A stretch of DNA of 64,000 nucleotides, taken from Terana coerulea. Lineage: Eukaryota; Basidiomycota; Agaricomycetes; Polyporales; Phanerochaetaceae. The stretch lies in the NCBI GenBank assembly GCA_024811115.1, contig JAKOGH010000042.1, forward strand, positions 310,001 to 374,000, given 5' to 3'. A model generated the notes under the pieces. That model made no database searches. It was given only the letters and a program-made list of their open reading frames with translations, and was not told the DNA's origin. Both the position numbers and the translations under genes were made by a program. Of this stretch, positions 45,807 to 57,974 are shown in pieces (within the stretch, counting starts at the first letter, position 1; each line of letters begins with the position of its first letter).

Positions 45807-46868
45807 ATGGCTCGCGCGAACATCAACGACGTGAAGTGTGTCCTCGTCGTGGGGGCTACTGCAGGTATCGGTCGGGCTCTCGCTCTCGCTATCCATGACC
45901 TGCCGTCGAAGCCCACCGTCATCGTCGCCGGAAGACGGCAGGAGCGACTGGACGAGCTGGACAAGAAGAGTGATCGCATTAAGGCCGTGCAGCTCGACTT
46001 GCTGAGCGGCAGGGAGGCGCTGCACAAGTGGACGAACGACGTTGTAGCGAAGTATCCGGATGTGAGTGAAAATCATCAACATCATGTGCACAACTGTGCT
46101 TACAGCATGACTTTCCAGGTAGATGCTGTCATACTCTCGTCTGGTATTCAACACATGTTCGAATTTAAGGAGCCTGAGAAGGTGGACCTCAATGGTTCGT
46201 CTGTCACATTTCAATGTCTGCACTGTAACTAAACTCCAAACGTTTAGCATTCGAGGACGAGTTCACCACGAACTACCTCTCTATTGTAACCTTGATCAAA
46301 TTCATCCTACCTCACTTCCTCAAGCTCAGCGTACGGTATCTTTGTTCATCTAGCAACAGCACTCCATTAACATGAGACGAATTCTCCAGGCCGCAGGACG
46401 TCCATCTATCATCGCACCCATAACGTCAGGCCTCGCTATCCAGCCAGGCCCTTGGGTCCCCGGATATTGTGCGACGAAAGCGGCCCTGCACTCGCTCTCC
46501 TTGTCGCTCGACTCGCAGCTCAAAGAGACGAAGGTCTGCGTCATGGAAATACTTCCTCCGTGAGTGCACCTCACCCCCCTGCTAGATCAACCAGCTGAAA
46601 TGTCCTGATGATGTGTTAGTTTGACTGAGTCTGAACTCCATGACCGTAAGCCGTGTCGCCACTTTCACATAAGACCTAGTTAACCCGAATTTCAGACCAA
46701 GGTACCACACCAAAGCTCAGCAAGTTCTGGATGCCTTTGGACGCATTCACCAAGGAGACGATGGAAGGTCTCAGTCGTGGCGACATGCAGATCCCGGTTG
46801 GTACCAGTAAAGAGCAATGGGACAAGTGGGAGAAGGGCAAAGAGGAAGCAATCAACGGCGGCCCATAG
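45807..46868 (+). CDS. Short-chain dehydrogenase/reductase (DltE-like)
   Basis: NAD(P)-dependent oxidoreductase of unknown substrate. Exons: 45807-46061, 46119-46194, 46248-46330, 46390-46559, 46620-46645, 46696-46868; 260 aa. Rossmann motif VLVVGATAGIGRALALAIHD (GxxxGIG), acidic/basic cofactor strand VIVAGRRQERLDELD, DLLSG, and the SSGIQH strand in place of NNAG. Active site: Ser in APITSGLAIQ and the YxxxK motif in WVPGYCATKAALHSLSLSLD. The short 26-nt exon encodes LTESELHD. The C-terminal part (LSKFWMPLDAFTKETMEGLS) matches fungal DltE-like SDRs, where it forms the substrate lid. Confidence 0.87.
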
Positions 46869-47108
46869 CACAAGTCTTGAGCGATGTAAGCTCCCAGATT
46901 AGAATTTAATTCTGACTGCATCAAGTGCTTTACGCTCAGAGGGGCAACAAGTCTCATAGTTGTAAGAGCTACCTATTTGGAACAGCTTCGCATGCACGAG
47001 ATTGAATCAGTCAACGCAAGCGATGGATTACGCCAGTACTAAGCGTGCGCAGTAATAAAGTCTATATGCAAAAGCGAAAGCGACAAACAAAATCCACTGA
47101 AATAAAGA

Positions 47109-48754
47109 TCAGAGCATGAAAGTCAAAGGGTTCTCCAGGTATCCCTTGAATGCCGACATCCACCTCGCACCAATGGCGCCATCAACGACACGATGGTCAC
47201 AGCTGAGGGTAACCTTCATGATGTTCGTGACTTTGAAACCCTTCTCCTCCTCTGGTGCGGGGACAAGCGTTGCCTGCGTTGTGCCGACGGCCAGAATGCA
47301 TGATTGAGGCTGGTTGATGATGGCGGTGAAGTGCGAGATGCCGAACATGCCCAGGTTGGAGATAGTGAAGGTCCCGCCCTACGTACGTAGATCATGTTGA
47401 GTAGCGTACGACCTCATCGTAGGGAAGAATCTTACCTGGTACTCTTGCGGCTGAAGCTTGCCGTCACGGGCCTTCTTAGCCAGGGTCTTCGTCGTCGACG
47501 AGATGTCCGCAAGACCCCGCGCAGAGACATCCTTCACGATAGGCGTGATGAGACCAGTGGGGGTCGCGACGGCGACCGAAATGTCGACTTTCTTGTATCT
47601 AATGGCGGCCATACCATCTAAGCTCTCATAAACGTGTTTCAGAGCTCAGACTACTCACTGCCGGATGGTCTCGCCGAGCCATGCTGAGTTGGCCTCGGGG
47701 ACGTCGTTCAGAGCGCAAGCAGTAGCCTTGACAATGAAGTCGTTCACGCTCAGCTTCGCCGCCTTGTCCTTCTCGCCGAGCGTCTTGTTGAACACCTCAC
47801 GCAGCTTAAGGACCTTGTCCATGCTGATGTCAGCGGTCAGGTAGTAGTGAGGCAGCTCCTGCTTGGACTGCGTGAGCCGCGAGCCGATTGTGCGGCGCAT
47901 GTTGCTGACGGGAATGTCGATGTAGTCGGGCGACGAGGGAGCTGCAGGGGCGGGGGAAACCGGCAGTGGGTCCAGCAGCACCTGCTGCTGAGGGCTTGTA
48001 CTTCTCGACATCCTCACGGAGGATACGGCCGTTGGGACCTGAGCCCTTAACCTTGGCGAGAGGAATGCCACGGTCCAAAGCAATCTTCTTGGCGATTGGC
48101 GAGGCGAAGATGCGGTCTCCGGTCGGGAGGTCCTCCTTCGTCTCAGCAGGTTTTGACTCCGTGGGTTTTGACTCCGACTTGGACTCCTCGGGCTTGGGAG
48201 CTTCAGGAGCCTTCTCCTCAGTCTGAGGCTTCTCAGACTTTTCGGAAGCAGCTTCGGAAGCAAGCTTGTCGGCCCCAGAGAGGTCGTCGCCCTCCTCACC
48301 GATCACTCCAATAGTAGCACCGACCTGAACGCCCTTCGCGCCGTCCGCGGCCTGATGTAAAATGCTTTAAAGATCACGTAAATGGGACTGGTAGACGTAA
48401 CGCACGATAATTTTTGCAAGGATACCGTCATCCTGAGCCTCAACGTCAATGGTCGCCTTATCGGTTTCCTATTCGTGACGTTAGCACACGCTGAACGCCA
48501 GCACACGCGAATGACACGCACAATCTCGAGCAAAACATCGCCTGCGGCAAAGGACTCGCCCTCCTTCTTCTTCCACTGCGCAATACCACCCTCCGTCATG
48601 GTAGGGCTCATAGCTGGCATGCTGAACTTCGACAGCGCATTTCGGCGTGCCGAGACGTGGAAGCCTGCATGGTGTTCCTTGTCAGCTTAATTCTGGGAAC
48701 ATTATGGCAGAGCGTACCCCTCGTGAGGATGCTGCGAGCGATAGAAGAGGCCAT
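47109..48754 (-). CDS. LAT1: Dihydrolipoamide acetyltransferase, pyruvate dehydrogenase E2
   Basis: Mitochondrial core of the pyruvate dehydrogenase complex. Exons: 48718-48754, 48522-48664, 48406-48468, 47659-48351, 47436-47598, 47109-47378. After a presequence ([25 protein letters not shown]) the lipoyl domain reads [20 protein letters not shown] and [15 protein letters not shown] (lipoyl Lys). A Glu/Lys/Pro linker follows, then the E1/E3-binding domain ([20 protein letters not shown]), a second linker, and the catalytic domain ([50 protein letters not shown] with catalytic His and Asp). In the second linker the frame changes. Either a 40-nt intron is spliced out of exon 4 (GTGCTG...TGCAG, total 442 aa), or the C5 run has one extra C (455 aa). 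Confidence 0.92.
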
Positions 48755-48979
48755 GGCGGGGGTGGGCTGAACCTGAGTGGGAGGAGGAGGAGAACCAGAG
48801 TGAGCGAATGAGCCGACCCCAACACAATATTTGGGCGCAACCAGTCGCGTCTCGCTAAATCTCGATCCGCTTCTCTCCGACAGCACACAATTATTATTCT
48901 TTGCACAAAATATTCCGGAACGTAATTCCCTCTCCCTGTCTTCACACCACAATTACCTCTTACCTTCACGTATCTGTCT
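48755..48979. promoter_or_regulatory. Bidirectional promoter LAT1 / CSL4
   Basis: 225 bp between divergent ATGs. A shared promoter is inferred from the spacing. Confidence 0.45.
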
Positions 48980-49716
48980 ATGTCGGACACGATTTTGCCA
49001 GGGCAACCTATCCAGATCCCTCGCGGCCCTGCGCCCCAGCTGGGTGGAGGGACATACATGCGAGATGGTCAAGTCAGAGCAAGCGTCGTTGGTGCACCTC
49101 AGTACGAAGGATCTGTTGGTCTTTCTCTTCTTACATCTCTACGGCGACATCAATAATACTACTTGCATGGAATCCTCGGCGACCTTCAGGTGCTGTCCAT
49201 ACCCAGAGTTCGTCCGAACCCACCAACTCCGAACTCTGTCGTACTCGGGACCGTAACACGCTTGTCTCCCTCTGCAAGCAGTGCTTTCTATCACCGTCGT
49301 AGATGGGGTTCCACTTCCCCCAGGCGAAGAGTTTACCGGTGTCATTCGTACGCAAGATGTCCGCGCCACAGAGAAGGACAAGGTGAAAATTGCGGACTGC
49401 TTCCGCGGAGGAGATGTTGTGAAAGGAGTTGTTGTAAGCATCGACCAGGGTATCCTCCTTCTGCAATACTGAAGTGATTGTAGATTTCTCTCGGTGATGC
49501 TCGCAGTTACTACGTGACGACTGCGAGAAATGACCTTGGCGTAATCTTCGCTACTAGTGAAGCTGGTACGTACTCGTAGTACGTTCGCTCTCACAGCATA
49601 CCTCACGCATCCTTGAAATAGGTGCTACCATGGACCCGGTGTCATGGCAAGAAATGCGATGTCCCAAGACGGGTCGGACAGAAAAACGCAAGTGCGCAAA
49701 ACCAGAGAGCTTGTAA
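48980..49716 (+). CDS. CSL4: Exosome complex cap subunit CSL4 (EXOSC1)
   Basis: S1/zinc-ribbon cap protein of the RNA exosome. Exons: 48980-49114, 49190-49433, 49484-49565, 49622-49716. The N-terminal domain is PGQPIQIPRGPAPQLGGGTY, MRDGQVRASVVGAPQYEG. The S1 domain is SVVLGTVTRLSP then AVLSITVVDGVPLPPGEEFT and GVIRTQDVRATEKDKVKIAD. The C-terminal part is ISLGDARSYYVTTARNDLGV, SEAGATMDPVSWQEMRCPKT, GRTEKRKCAKPESL. The second Cys pair of the zinc ribbon is incomplete, as in yeast Csl4. One extra base near 49271-49278 shifts the frame between RLSP and QAVLSITVV; without it the sum is 184 aa. Confidence 0.87.
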
Positions 49717-50082
49717 TATCGCTTCACGCACCCCATCCAGCGACATGAGCATCAGACTGCATTTTCGTCTCAGCGTCTTGTGCTGGGCTTGTGTATTGTA
49801 CCATCATATGTTATATTCTTGTCAACACGTAGGATATTGTTGTCGCAACGAGCCCTGATCCATATTTTCTGCTTTACGACCACTGTTACCGTGTGAAGCG
49901 TGAGGCCCATTGTGGCCTCATCGGACATCAAAGCGCCCACGCTTTGGCTGCCGCGCCTGCCCGATAAGGCAGCTTTCGTGGCAACGCGCCCGTAATTGAA
50001 CCGCGCCTGACTCTCACCTCTGTACTCACTCCTCGTCTTCCCCTCTAGGTAGCGGCTCCTGGGGCACCGCCCGAACCTCAAG
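49717..50082. other. Intergenic region CSL4 - NudE
   Basis: 366 bp, no supported gene. The two genes point in the same direction. Confidence 0.35.
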
Positions 50083-52232
50083 ATGACGGCCTTCCTACAG
50101 CCTATGGACGCCCTGCGCCTGGGCGAGAAAATAAAGGTCACCCTCGACGATCCAAAGTACCTATACGTCAGCTCGGGACTACTAGCATATAGCCAACTGA
50201 CACGCTTTGTTTCCCAGCCGTTCACATACAGACTGGAAAGCGAAGTATATGGAGGTTGCGGACATGCTGTCGGAGACTAGAGCCGAACTTGATGACTTCC
50301 AGGTGTCCAGTAGAGAACTCGAGGAAGAGCTGGAGAGAGAGCTGGAGCGTACAGAGAAAGCGCAACAAGAGCTCAAGGTTAAAGCGGCCAAAGCTGAACA
50401 CGAGAAGGACGAGTGGAAGGTCAGTGCTTAGCTTTCGCTTTGGCACGCATATATCCAATGTGTCTTGCTTCAGTCGAAGTTCATATCCCTGCAAACCATG
50501 CATAATACGACCTCGACCTCCCTACAGCACGAGCTAGACACAGTGCGGAAAGAATACCAGCAGATCAGGACACAGCTTCGAGAATTGGAGATGGGAAATG
50601 ACGATCTTGAGCGCAATGAACGTGCCATCTCCTCCAGCTTAGCCGATATCGAGCAGAAATATGCCCGAGTCCTTGAAGAGAAGATCCTCCTCGAACACGA
50701 GCTTCTTGATAAGGCCAATGTTGAAGAGGAGTGTCAACGTCTGAAAGACGACCTGAGAGGTGCGTGTTGAATTTCTAACTATTCCAACCGAGGCTTAGCC
50801 GTCAATGTAGACGCCAACGAGGAAATAACCGTTGTGAAGGATCAACTCGCCGCTGCCCTCGATCGCGCTCCAGTGGAAATCCCCCTTCAACCACCCCTTC
50901 CAGAGCTTCCAGGGCTATCTCAGACGATGGCAGCGACTTGTCCCAGGCGTCACATCCAGATTTGAATCTAGCCGATCTCCTGCCAGCAACCCCCACCAAG
51001 TTCGTCCCACCGATCGTAACCACTACACCCCGAACTACCGACACACTCATTCACCCATCCGCGCAAGCGACACTCCTTCAGCGTGCAAACTTCCACCCGC
51101 GTTCTACTGTTACATCTTCTTCCGTCGCCCGATCAAGCACACAGCCTTCATTACCGTCCGTCGCAAGACCTGTAACTTCCCGTACCCCATCTGCTATCAG
51201 GCCTCTTACTAGTCGAAATGCATCATCTAATAGCACGTCCAGCACAACCATTGGCCCTGGTACCAGCAAGGGCGTGCAAATGCTTTCTGAAATGCGCGCT
51301 CGGGTCGAGGTGCTCGGCCAGAAAATCCACACTCGGGTCCCTCGCATCCGTATGGGGAGCGTTACCAATCGGACAAGTAATAGTACCTCTACGTCTCAAG
51401 CGCCATTGAGGGCGGGTGCCTCCTCAAGAAGCTCACCATCCGCCTCGAGTTCGAAGTCATCCCTACGGTCACCATCTCCAGAGAAGCGAGTGCCGCTACC
51501 GCCTCCGAAGCTTAAGACGCAGAGCCTTGACTTGAATCGCCTGACTCAGGACAAACCCAGAACACCCGTGGGAACTCCGGCAGGCGCAAACACGTCTGGA
51601 TGGGTCTTGATTATGGAGGATACCCTTCTCCTTTGAAAGAGAAGGATAAACTCCTACGCCGTCGATCTGGACCAGTCGCCCCATCATCCTTCCGCCCTCT
51701 ATCTGCCACTATGTCATCTACGAACCCCCCTGCCCTTAATTCACCGCCCGAAAGCCGCCCTCCAAGCGCGTTATCTCAGAGCCAGATCCCAACCGGTATT
51801 CGCAGGCCGCAGTCGCGGACCTCAGAAGGCCGAAGCAGCGTTAGTACAAACGCCACCACAAGCACTACAAGCTCTATACCTACTCCTATTTCCCGACCGA
51901 CCACCCCCACATTCCTTCCCGTTCCCACTGCTGGTCTTTATTCAAGTGGCAAGAGCCTGAAGCGTTCCACCGGCCCTTCGACAGGTGCATATGCCCTGTC
52001 GAAGCGGTCGTCTCTTGGGGCGACGCCTCTGGAAAGCCCCACAAACCCTTCACCTACGCGACCGTCGAACAAGTACGGCTCTCCTGGATTGGCGCAGAGT
52101 CGCATTAGCCGTCCCACACCCAACAGCCCTGGTGGTAGGAAGACCAATAACAACGACTTCTCAGATGCTCAGATCAAGTACCGAGGCAGAGCTGGCAGTG
52201 CCTCGCTTCTGTTCGGACGCCACGCGACCTGA
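50083..52232 (+). CDS. nudE: NudE/Ndel1-like nuclear distribution protein
   Basis: Coiled-coil dynein regulator that links Lis1/NudF to dynein. Exons: 50083-50156, 50218-50419, 50474-50759, 50811-52232. The first exon (MTAFLQPMDALRLGEKIKVT) is assigned by splice phase only. The coiled coil is classical: SHTDWKAKYMEVADMLSETR, ELEEELERELERTEKAQQEL, LEMGNDDLERNERAISSSLA, KILLEHELLDKANVEEECQR. The NUDE_C part is Ser/Pro-rich (LADLLPATPTKFVPP, GVQMLSEMRARVEVLGQKIH, VPRIRMGS). Two bases are missing as printed: in C5 50881-50885 (to reach IPPSTTPSRASRAISDD) and C3 51623-51625 (to reach WVLIMEDTPSPLKEKDKL). With both the sum is 661 aa. The extreme C-terminus may differ, since a possible further intron (52300-52348) follows the stop. 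Confidence 0.87.
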
Positions 52233-52921
52233 GCTCACTTCATCTTTCTCCTTCAACATCGCTGCCCCCACGCCTTCGGGAAGTTGTTTGCGCTCAATGG
52301 TAAGTTTGGTTGTTTGCTAAATTAGCTTCTCTGACCCTACGTTTACAGGGATTTGCTAGACGCTTTGCACCGCACTTTCGGCACGGATAATGACTAATGA
52401 CCCATAATTCCCCTCTCGCACAAGTTTGTCGCATGCATATATCTCGTATCGTAACTATGGCCTGTGCGCACATGCTCGGGTTTTCATGACTATTGACCTA
52501 TACTTATTATGATGTATACCATTTCATACGTTAGATGGCCTCCCCACTCTTCGCATGAGCTTCGGTGAAGCTCTTCGGAAGTCTTGTCCTCTCTGGTCAC
52601 CTCATGCATCATACTGTTCTGTTCTGTTCATATCCCCCGCACTGTGTGCCGCCACCCACTACTTGTACAAAGTACTAATTGCTTGTTTTGTCGCATATCA
52701 TGTTGAAGTATGTCACTCCTTTGCACGACCGTTACATGCGCATTTTATGTGTGGATAGCACTACGCCACCAGACTCAATCCGGTTTGGGGATGGCCTTTG
52801 TGGCGCTGCGCTTAGCGCCTAGCGCCTAACACGTCTTGACATTGACCAACCACCATCCAGCCTCTACCTGGAGCGCTTCACTGCGTTTACCAACACGCTC
52901 CCGACGATCCTAGCCTTCGTA
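52233..52921. other. Intergenic region NudE - ESS2
   Basis: 689 bp. The first part may still contain a final NudE exon: GTAAGT donor near 52300, acceptor near 52348, and a frame DLLDALHRTFGTDND ending near 52398. The remainder shows no gene. Confidence 0.35.
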
Positions 52922-54622
52922 ATGACTACACCAAGACCCTCTTCTAGCTCTGACACGTCTCGCTCGCTCAGCAGACAGGTGGTCCTTGAGGAGGACGAAT
53001 ACACGGAAGCCCTCTCTCAAATCATCGCACGAGACTTCTTCCCCTCCCTCGTGCACCTGGATGCTACCAATAGCTACCTCGATGCGCTTCGCACGCAAGA
53101 CCCGCAGCAGATCAACGCTACTGTCCGGCGACTGGAAGAGTTGCAAACACCACGCACGGTGCGGCCCTACCAGACGCCTGGAAAGACTCCTTACGCCGCA
53201 GGCCCGTCCGAGACTCCAGTGCGCACGCCCCGCGATGCCGAAGAACCGCCTTCGAAGCGGCCGCGCTATGACGTGGAGATGAGTCTGGACAACTTCCAGG
53301 CGCGATACACCTCCGAAGACAACTCGAGCTTCACGCAGATATTGGACGAGGAGAACAGGAAGCGGAGGGAGAAGTGGGCGTGGGCGTGGGATGCGCAGAA
53401 GAGGGTGGAGCAGCAGAGGGGAAGATGCTGGAGGGCCGGGAGAGGTTGCTTTTGGAGGCACCGGCGGGGACGGGGGTTAGGGAGAAGTTCCTTATCGAGG
53501 CACCGACGCCTGCGGGGCTGATCACAGCTGGGAGAGAGTGCTGAAGAGGAAGAAGGCGGGGAGAAAAGGCTTGGAAAAGGAAAGGAGAAGGGAACTGAGG
53601 GAGCGACAAAGGGCGGATCGAAGGAGCTCGTTGTAATGAATAGAAGTGGGAATCCGGACGACGGAGAGGTTGTGGACGTTATGGCACCCAAGAAGGACAC
53701 AAGGTCAGCAGGGGTCGATGGCTGGGAATTCAAGGTGAGTCTGTACTCTCTTCATGTAGTCATGACTTGGTTTTGACACGCCGCAGGCGAGGAATGCACT
53801 TATGTTCCCTCCGGATGCGAACGAGTCACCGTACCATCCGAGACCCCTGCCGGTAGCTAAAGACGCGAAACCACCGCCGCCTAAGATTATCACGTACGGA
53901 AACACTCGTTTACCAGAGCAGGACGATACTCCGGAGCAGTCCATCTCAGCCCCGCCTAGTCCTACTCGAAGTCGGATCGACGCTGCGATTATGGGAACGC
54001 CTTGTGAGTCCATGTTAGATTGAATTGGAATATTGTGTTGACATTCTTGACAGACAGGCCGAGATCGCCAACGACCAATTCCCAGTCGTTGATTCCTGCC
54101 ATACCATCACCAACACCCTCAGAACTAGGCCCCACTGCGGTCAAGCAGCTCATGACATGGGGGACGCTCGATGCAACGCCGCGCATACTCTCACAATCCG
54201 ACGATCCTGCAGAGGCTGTTGAGAAGCCGCCGCCTGCCACCTTCCAGATCGCTCCTCCCTCTGCCCGAGAAAAGCTCTCGCATAAGCTTTCCAGCTCTGC
54301 GTCGAAGAGCTTGAGGGCCAGGGCGGACTTGCTGGGTATACCTGGTCTTCGCACCCCTTCAAGCGTGAGGAGCAATGTTGGCGGGTCAACGAGACAGGGC
54401 TCTATGCCACCACCGGCTTGGACACCTCGACGAGCGGAAGGGGCCCTGACGCCAGCTGCTCGACGGCTGCTCGATCGCACCACGCTGAGTGCCGCCGCAT
54501 CGAGGCGCGCGGAGGCAATGGGCAGAGCAGCAGGTTGGGAGGGGAGCTCACGAAGTAGAGAACAGGATCTCAACAGGGTCCGGTGGACACCTACGCCAAG
54601 TCCAGTCACTCGGCGAGGCTAG
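52922..54622 (+). CDS. ESS2: ESS2/DGCR14 splicing-associated nuclear protein
   Basis: Nuclear protein that copurifies with the spliceosomal C complex. Exons: 52922-53734, 53787-54003, 54054-54622. Conserved: VVLEEDEYTEALSQIIARDF, FPSLVHLDATNSYLDALRTQ, a TP-rich stretch, MSLDNFQARYTSEDNSSFTQ, ILDEENRKRREKWAWAWDAQ. A second block is WEFKARNALMFPPDA, IITYGNTRL, IMGTP, then LMTWGTLDATPRIL and the basic end (HKLSSSASKSLRARADLLG). Two compensating breaks occur. One base is missing in G4 53418-53421, joining EQQRG to KMLEGRERLLLEAP. One extra base lies near 53531-53537, joining LITAG to ESAEEEEGGEKR. The net length stays 532 aa. Confidence 0.88.
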
Positions 54623-54736
54623 TATGTAGAGCAGCTGACAGATATGGGTAGCAATACATACAGCACCATATAGTCCCCGGACACCCTACATGCCGTTGAA
54701 TGCGCCAGTGACCGGATACAAAGCTCAGACGACTTG

Positions 54737-55654
54737 CTATGATCCTGACTCTGTGATCTTTCGTCGTTTCGCCTGCGGTTGTTCATCATCCTCGCTTGCG
54801 GGCCGCGCTTTAGCATTCGATGTCTCTGCGGGCTTTTCGGCTTTCTTAGAGTCTGCTGGAGGTTTGGCTTTCTTCTTGACGAGCACGCCCTTGAGCGACT
54901 TCTTGGCATCCTTCTTTGGCAGCGCCGCCGGAGGCTTGGCCTTCGTGGTGGCAGGCGGTGCAGCCTCTGGGACAATTGGCGGTGGTTTTGCTGCGTTCTC
55001 TCGCGCAGCGACGGCCCTGTGGTACCGTCAGTGGGAACTGGCCTCACAGCATTGCGCAGAGACGTACTCCCTAAAGCTCTTCAGCTCCTCGCCTTCCGTC
55101 TCCTTGCGCAGTCGCTCTTCCTCGCGCTGCTTCTCGAGAATGGAATCCAAAAAGAGCACTTCGTCTTCCTCCAGAGCCCGGAATTGGTTTCCTGCACGGC
55201 ACCCGGGGTAAGGCTATGCGGGTATAACTGCGACACCCGTTTCCCATACCTAGCTTGTTACGCTCCTCCCATTCTTCTTGTTTGGCTGCCTAACGTGCAT
55301 AAGTTTCACGACTACGGGCCCTGACCAGCACCCTTACTCTGTTAGCGGCGAGTTTCTGGAGGATTCGTCAGGCTCAGACGTTTACGGACAGCAGCCGCGC
55401 GGACTCGCCTCAGCCAGGCTCCGTCCGTCAAAGACGTCTTCAGTCGGCTCGGGAGGTGGCTCCTGCCCCAATCTGTGGCCGGTGAGGACTGTTTAATGAA
55501 GGTGCCTGGCCCTGCCTGACGTAGTAGGCCCGCACCTCGCATAGGCTGCTTTCCACTGCTCCTGCCGCCGCGCCTTCGCCGTCTCGAGCTCGTCCTGCGA
55601 CACAAACCGCGAGCCGACTGCACCAGTCGACACCGAAGGAAGAGCCTCGTCCAT
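54737..55654 (-). CDS. FAM192A/PSME3IP1 (NIP30)-type nuclear protein
   Basis: Homologue of the PA28-gamma-interacting nuclear protein NIP30. Exons: 55536-55654, 55409-55472, 55338-55355, 55250-55289, 55068-55191, 54737-55016; 214 aa. The NIP30 domain reads SRFVSQDELETAKARRQEQW, KAAYAR, DVFDGRSLAEKLAANRAAKQ, EEWEERNKLGNQFRALEEDE, VLFLDSILEKQREEERLRKE, all in phase. The C-terminal third is Lys/Pro/Ala-rich with a putative nuclear signal (QAKRRKI). Exon 3 is a microexon of 18 nt (KLAANR) and the intron before it has a GC donor (GCGAGT). The assignment rests on the RFVSQ-EL and EDEVLFLD motifs. The role in yeast-like fungi is not established. Confidence 0.83.
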
Positions 55655-55883
55655 CGTTGCCGAGGAAGAATTTCGGGGAGTGGGAGGTGGTTGATTGAGA
55701 GTGAGTGTCGGGATCGAGCCGCCTTGCCAAATCCGTAGCGAGTTTGCCTCCTGCAGTCAATCGACTCGCCGAACTGCCGAGCTGGGGCTCATCCAGCTGA
55801 ACAACCATATACCCTCCCACTACATTCTAGTGTCTCCCCCGCCGCTCTTTTATTCTTCTTTTCCTTCTCCCTCTTCCTAGGCC
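55655..55883. promoter_or_regulatory. Bidirectional promoter, FAM192A homologue / membrane protein
   Basis: 229 bp between divergent ATGs, CT-rich towards the right-hand gene (55840-55880). A shared promoter is inferred. Confidence 0.4.
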
Positions 55884-57403
55884 ATGTCGACGGCCAATCT
55901 CAACGACGTCGCATCGCCCCCGCCATCGGCATCCGCAGCCTCGACGTTCTCAAGGGGTCCAAGTCAGAGCATTCGTAGTACGAATCGTACGCATGGGTCT
56001 ACGATCAGGACAATTGTCACCTCTCCTCGTAAGCTACATGCTGCCAGCTAAAATTACCGCCTCAAGCTGATGAGATGCGGGTAGCATGGGCTCGGGACGA
56101 ACCACCTTCCCCGGGAGAGGAGCTGACGTCCCCCAGCGGAAAACGACTCGGAGACCCGCTGTCTGCCGACTATCAGTCTTCATACCACAGACCCTCCGAT
56201 GTCACCTCCTACCAATCCTCGGTGGACGAGAACAACGCGGGCCCTTCCCGTTGGTGGGCTTTCACCCGACAGCGCCCCGAAGACTCTGCCAGCCAACCGC
56301 TCGCGACGAACGCCGCTCGGCAGGGCATGTCCCGGGACAGGTCGCTCTCCGTCGCCTGGCTCGCCTCCTCACTGTCGCGGCGGTCCGGCGACAATGAAGG
56401 CGGCGGGAGCGGCAGCGCGAGGGAGCCGCAGACGCCGCACATCGGCACAGACTTCCGGCCGTCCGTGCTCAACCAGGACCGGCTGCACCTGGACCTGCCG
56501 CCGATAAACCAGACCCCGATTACGCTTGCGCAGACGAAGACTCCAGGGTGGGAGACGCCGTGGTCGCCGCGCGCGGCGGGGGTGCACTGGAGCGCGGACC
56601 TCGCGGACAGCGACGAGCAGGAGAACGAGGAGGAGAAGCTGAGTCGGTGGGCGCAGCGGAGGAAGAGGGCCCGGGTGTACATGCTGACGAACACCTATGT
56701 TCCTCTGGTGACTATTCCCGGCTTATGGCGCGGTCGTATCCTTGACTGACCGTACGCGCACAGCTTTTCCGCTTCGTGAACATCACTTTCACCACCTCTG
56801 CACTGGCCATTGCTATCAAGATACGACAAACCGAAAGCAGAAACCACATCACGGGTATCCTCGGTGCTTCACCGTATGTTTTCTTTCTTCTTTATCCCAT
56901 GCGATTGCAGTTTCTGACAGATTTCCAGGACATTGGTCATCATTTTCGCTCCGTTAACACTTGTGCATGTCATGATTGCCATCTACGTACGTGACGCTTT
57001 TTGCTGTGTATGCCACCATGCTGAACACCGCTCACAGCTCGAGTACTTTGGCCGTCCTCTTGGTCTCTGGCGCACGTCCGGGAAGCTCGCGCACACGCTT
57101 ATCGAAGTCATCTTCATCTGCGCCTGGTCCGCCGCGCTGGCTCTCTCGTTCGACAACTTCTTCACGTCCATCATACCATGCGCCTCCAGCCGGAGCACAT
57201 CGTGGTACAATTCCCTTCCTCGCCCCGATGGGTTGGACGGCATCAACGGCTCTACTGGCGTCGGCGGCACGCTTTGCGATGAGCAGGTCGCGCTGATCTG
57301 CCTTGTCGGGGTGGGCCTGATCATGTACTGCTTCAACCTTGTCATCAGCCTGTACAGGATATTTGAGAAGGTCAAGTATCACCCTGTCTCGCAGCCGCAT
57401 TAG
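55884..57403 (+). CDS. Multi-pass membrane protein with long disordered N-terminus (SRF1-like?)
   Basis: Exons: 55884-56028, 56085-56707, 56764-56873, 56929-56986, 57038-57403; 433 aa. Residues 1-235 are Ser/Pro/Arg-rich and probably cytosolic. Then RRKRARVYMLTNTYVPLLFR leads into a hydrophobic segment (VNITFTTSALAIAIKI), a second (TLVIIFAPLTLVHVMIAIYL), a third (HTLIEVIFICAWSAALAL) and a fourth (VALICLVGVGLIMYCFNLVI), ending with a short basic tail. The loop between helices 3 and 4 holds two Cys. The layout is reminiscent of the yeast phospholipase D regulator Srf1, but I cannot confirm this. The CC|A acceptor at 56081-56084 was preferred because it yields SPPWARDEPPSPG in frame. Confidence 0.78.
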
Positions 57404-57974
57404 CAGGCAATTCCTCCTTGTCACCACCTGCGTCACGCACTTGCTGTGATAACTTATTCTACTTCATTGGACTTCACGTTCCTATCCATGTTCCTACCCA
57501 CATACAGCCGTCACTCCGGCTTCTTCTCAATTCACGTGTAGCTACGTTCACCCCCGTTCCGGTCTACGGCGTTGCTTATGATACCTCTTGTCCTATTAAA
57601 TGTAAATTTAGAGATGTATCAGTACATACATGGGCTGCTGAATTCTAGGGCGATTTTCTAATTCACTTGTGAGTTACTCGTAGCATGGAACGAAGGGCCG
57701 GTGGCGTGCAAGTGTTAGTCAAGCAATGCGGGCAGACACAGCCGTGTCAAGCAGGCACGTCCGGAAACGCGGTAGGACGGTCGCGCGTTGTGCGGGGCGG
57801 CGCAGCAGCCGGTCAGCGTGAGTCAGGTACCTCTGCTTTCAGGCAAGGACAGAGTCAGCGGCTTCTATCAGGAAACTCATACCGATACGGAGATGAGCGC
57901 GAAGTCCAAGCGAAGTCAGGGACTCGAAGGCGTGATATGGTAAGGCGACCCTGGGCGGGGAGAGTGGGTGCATG

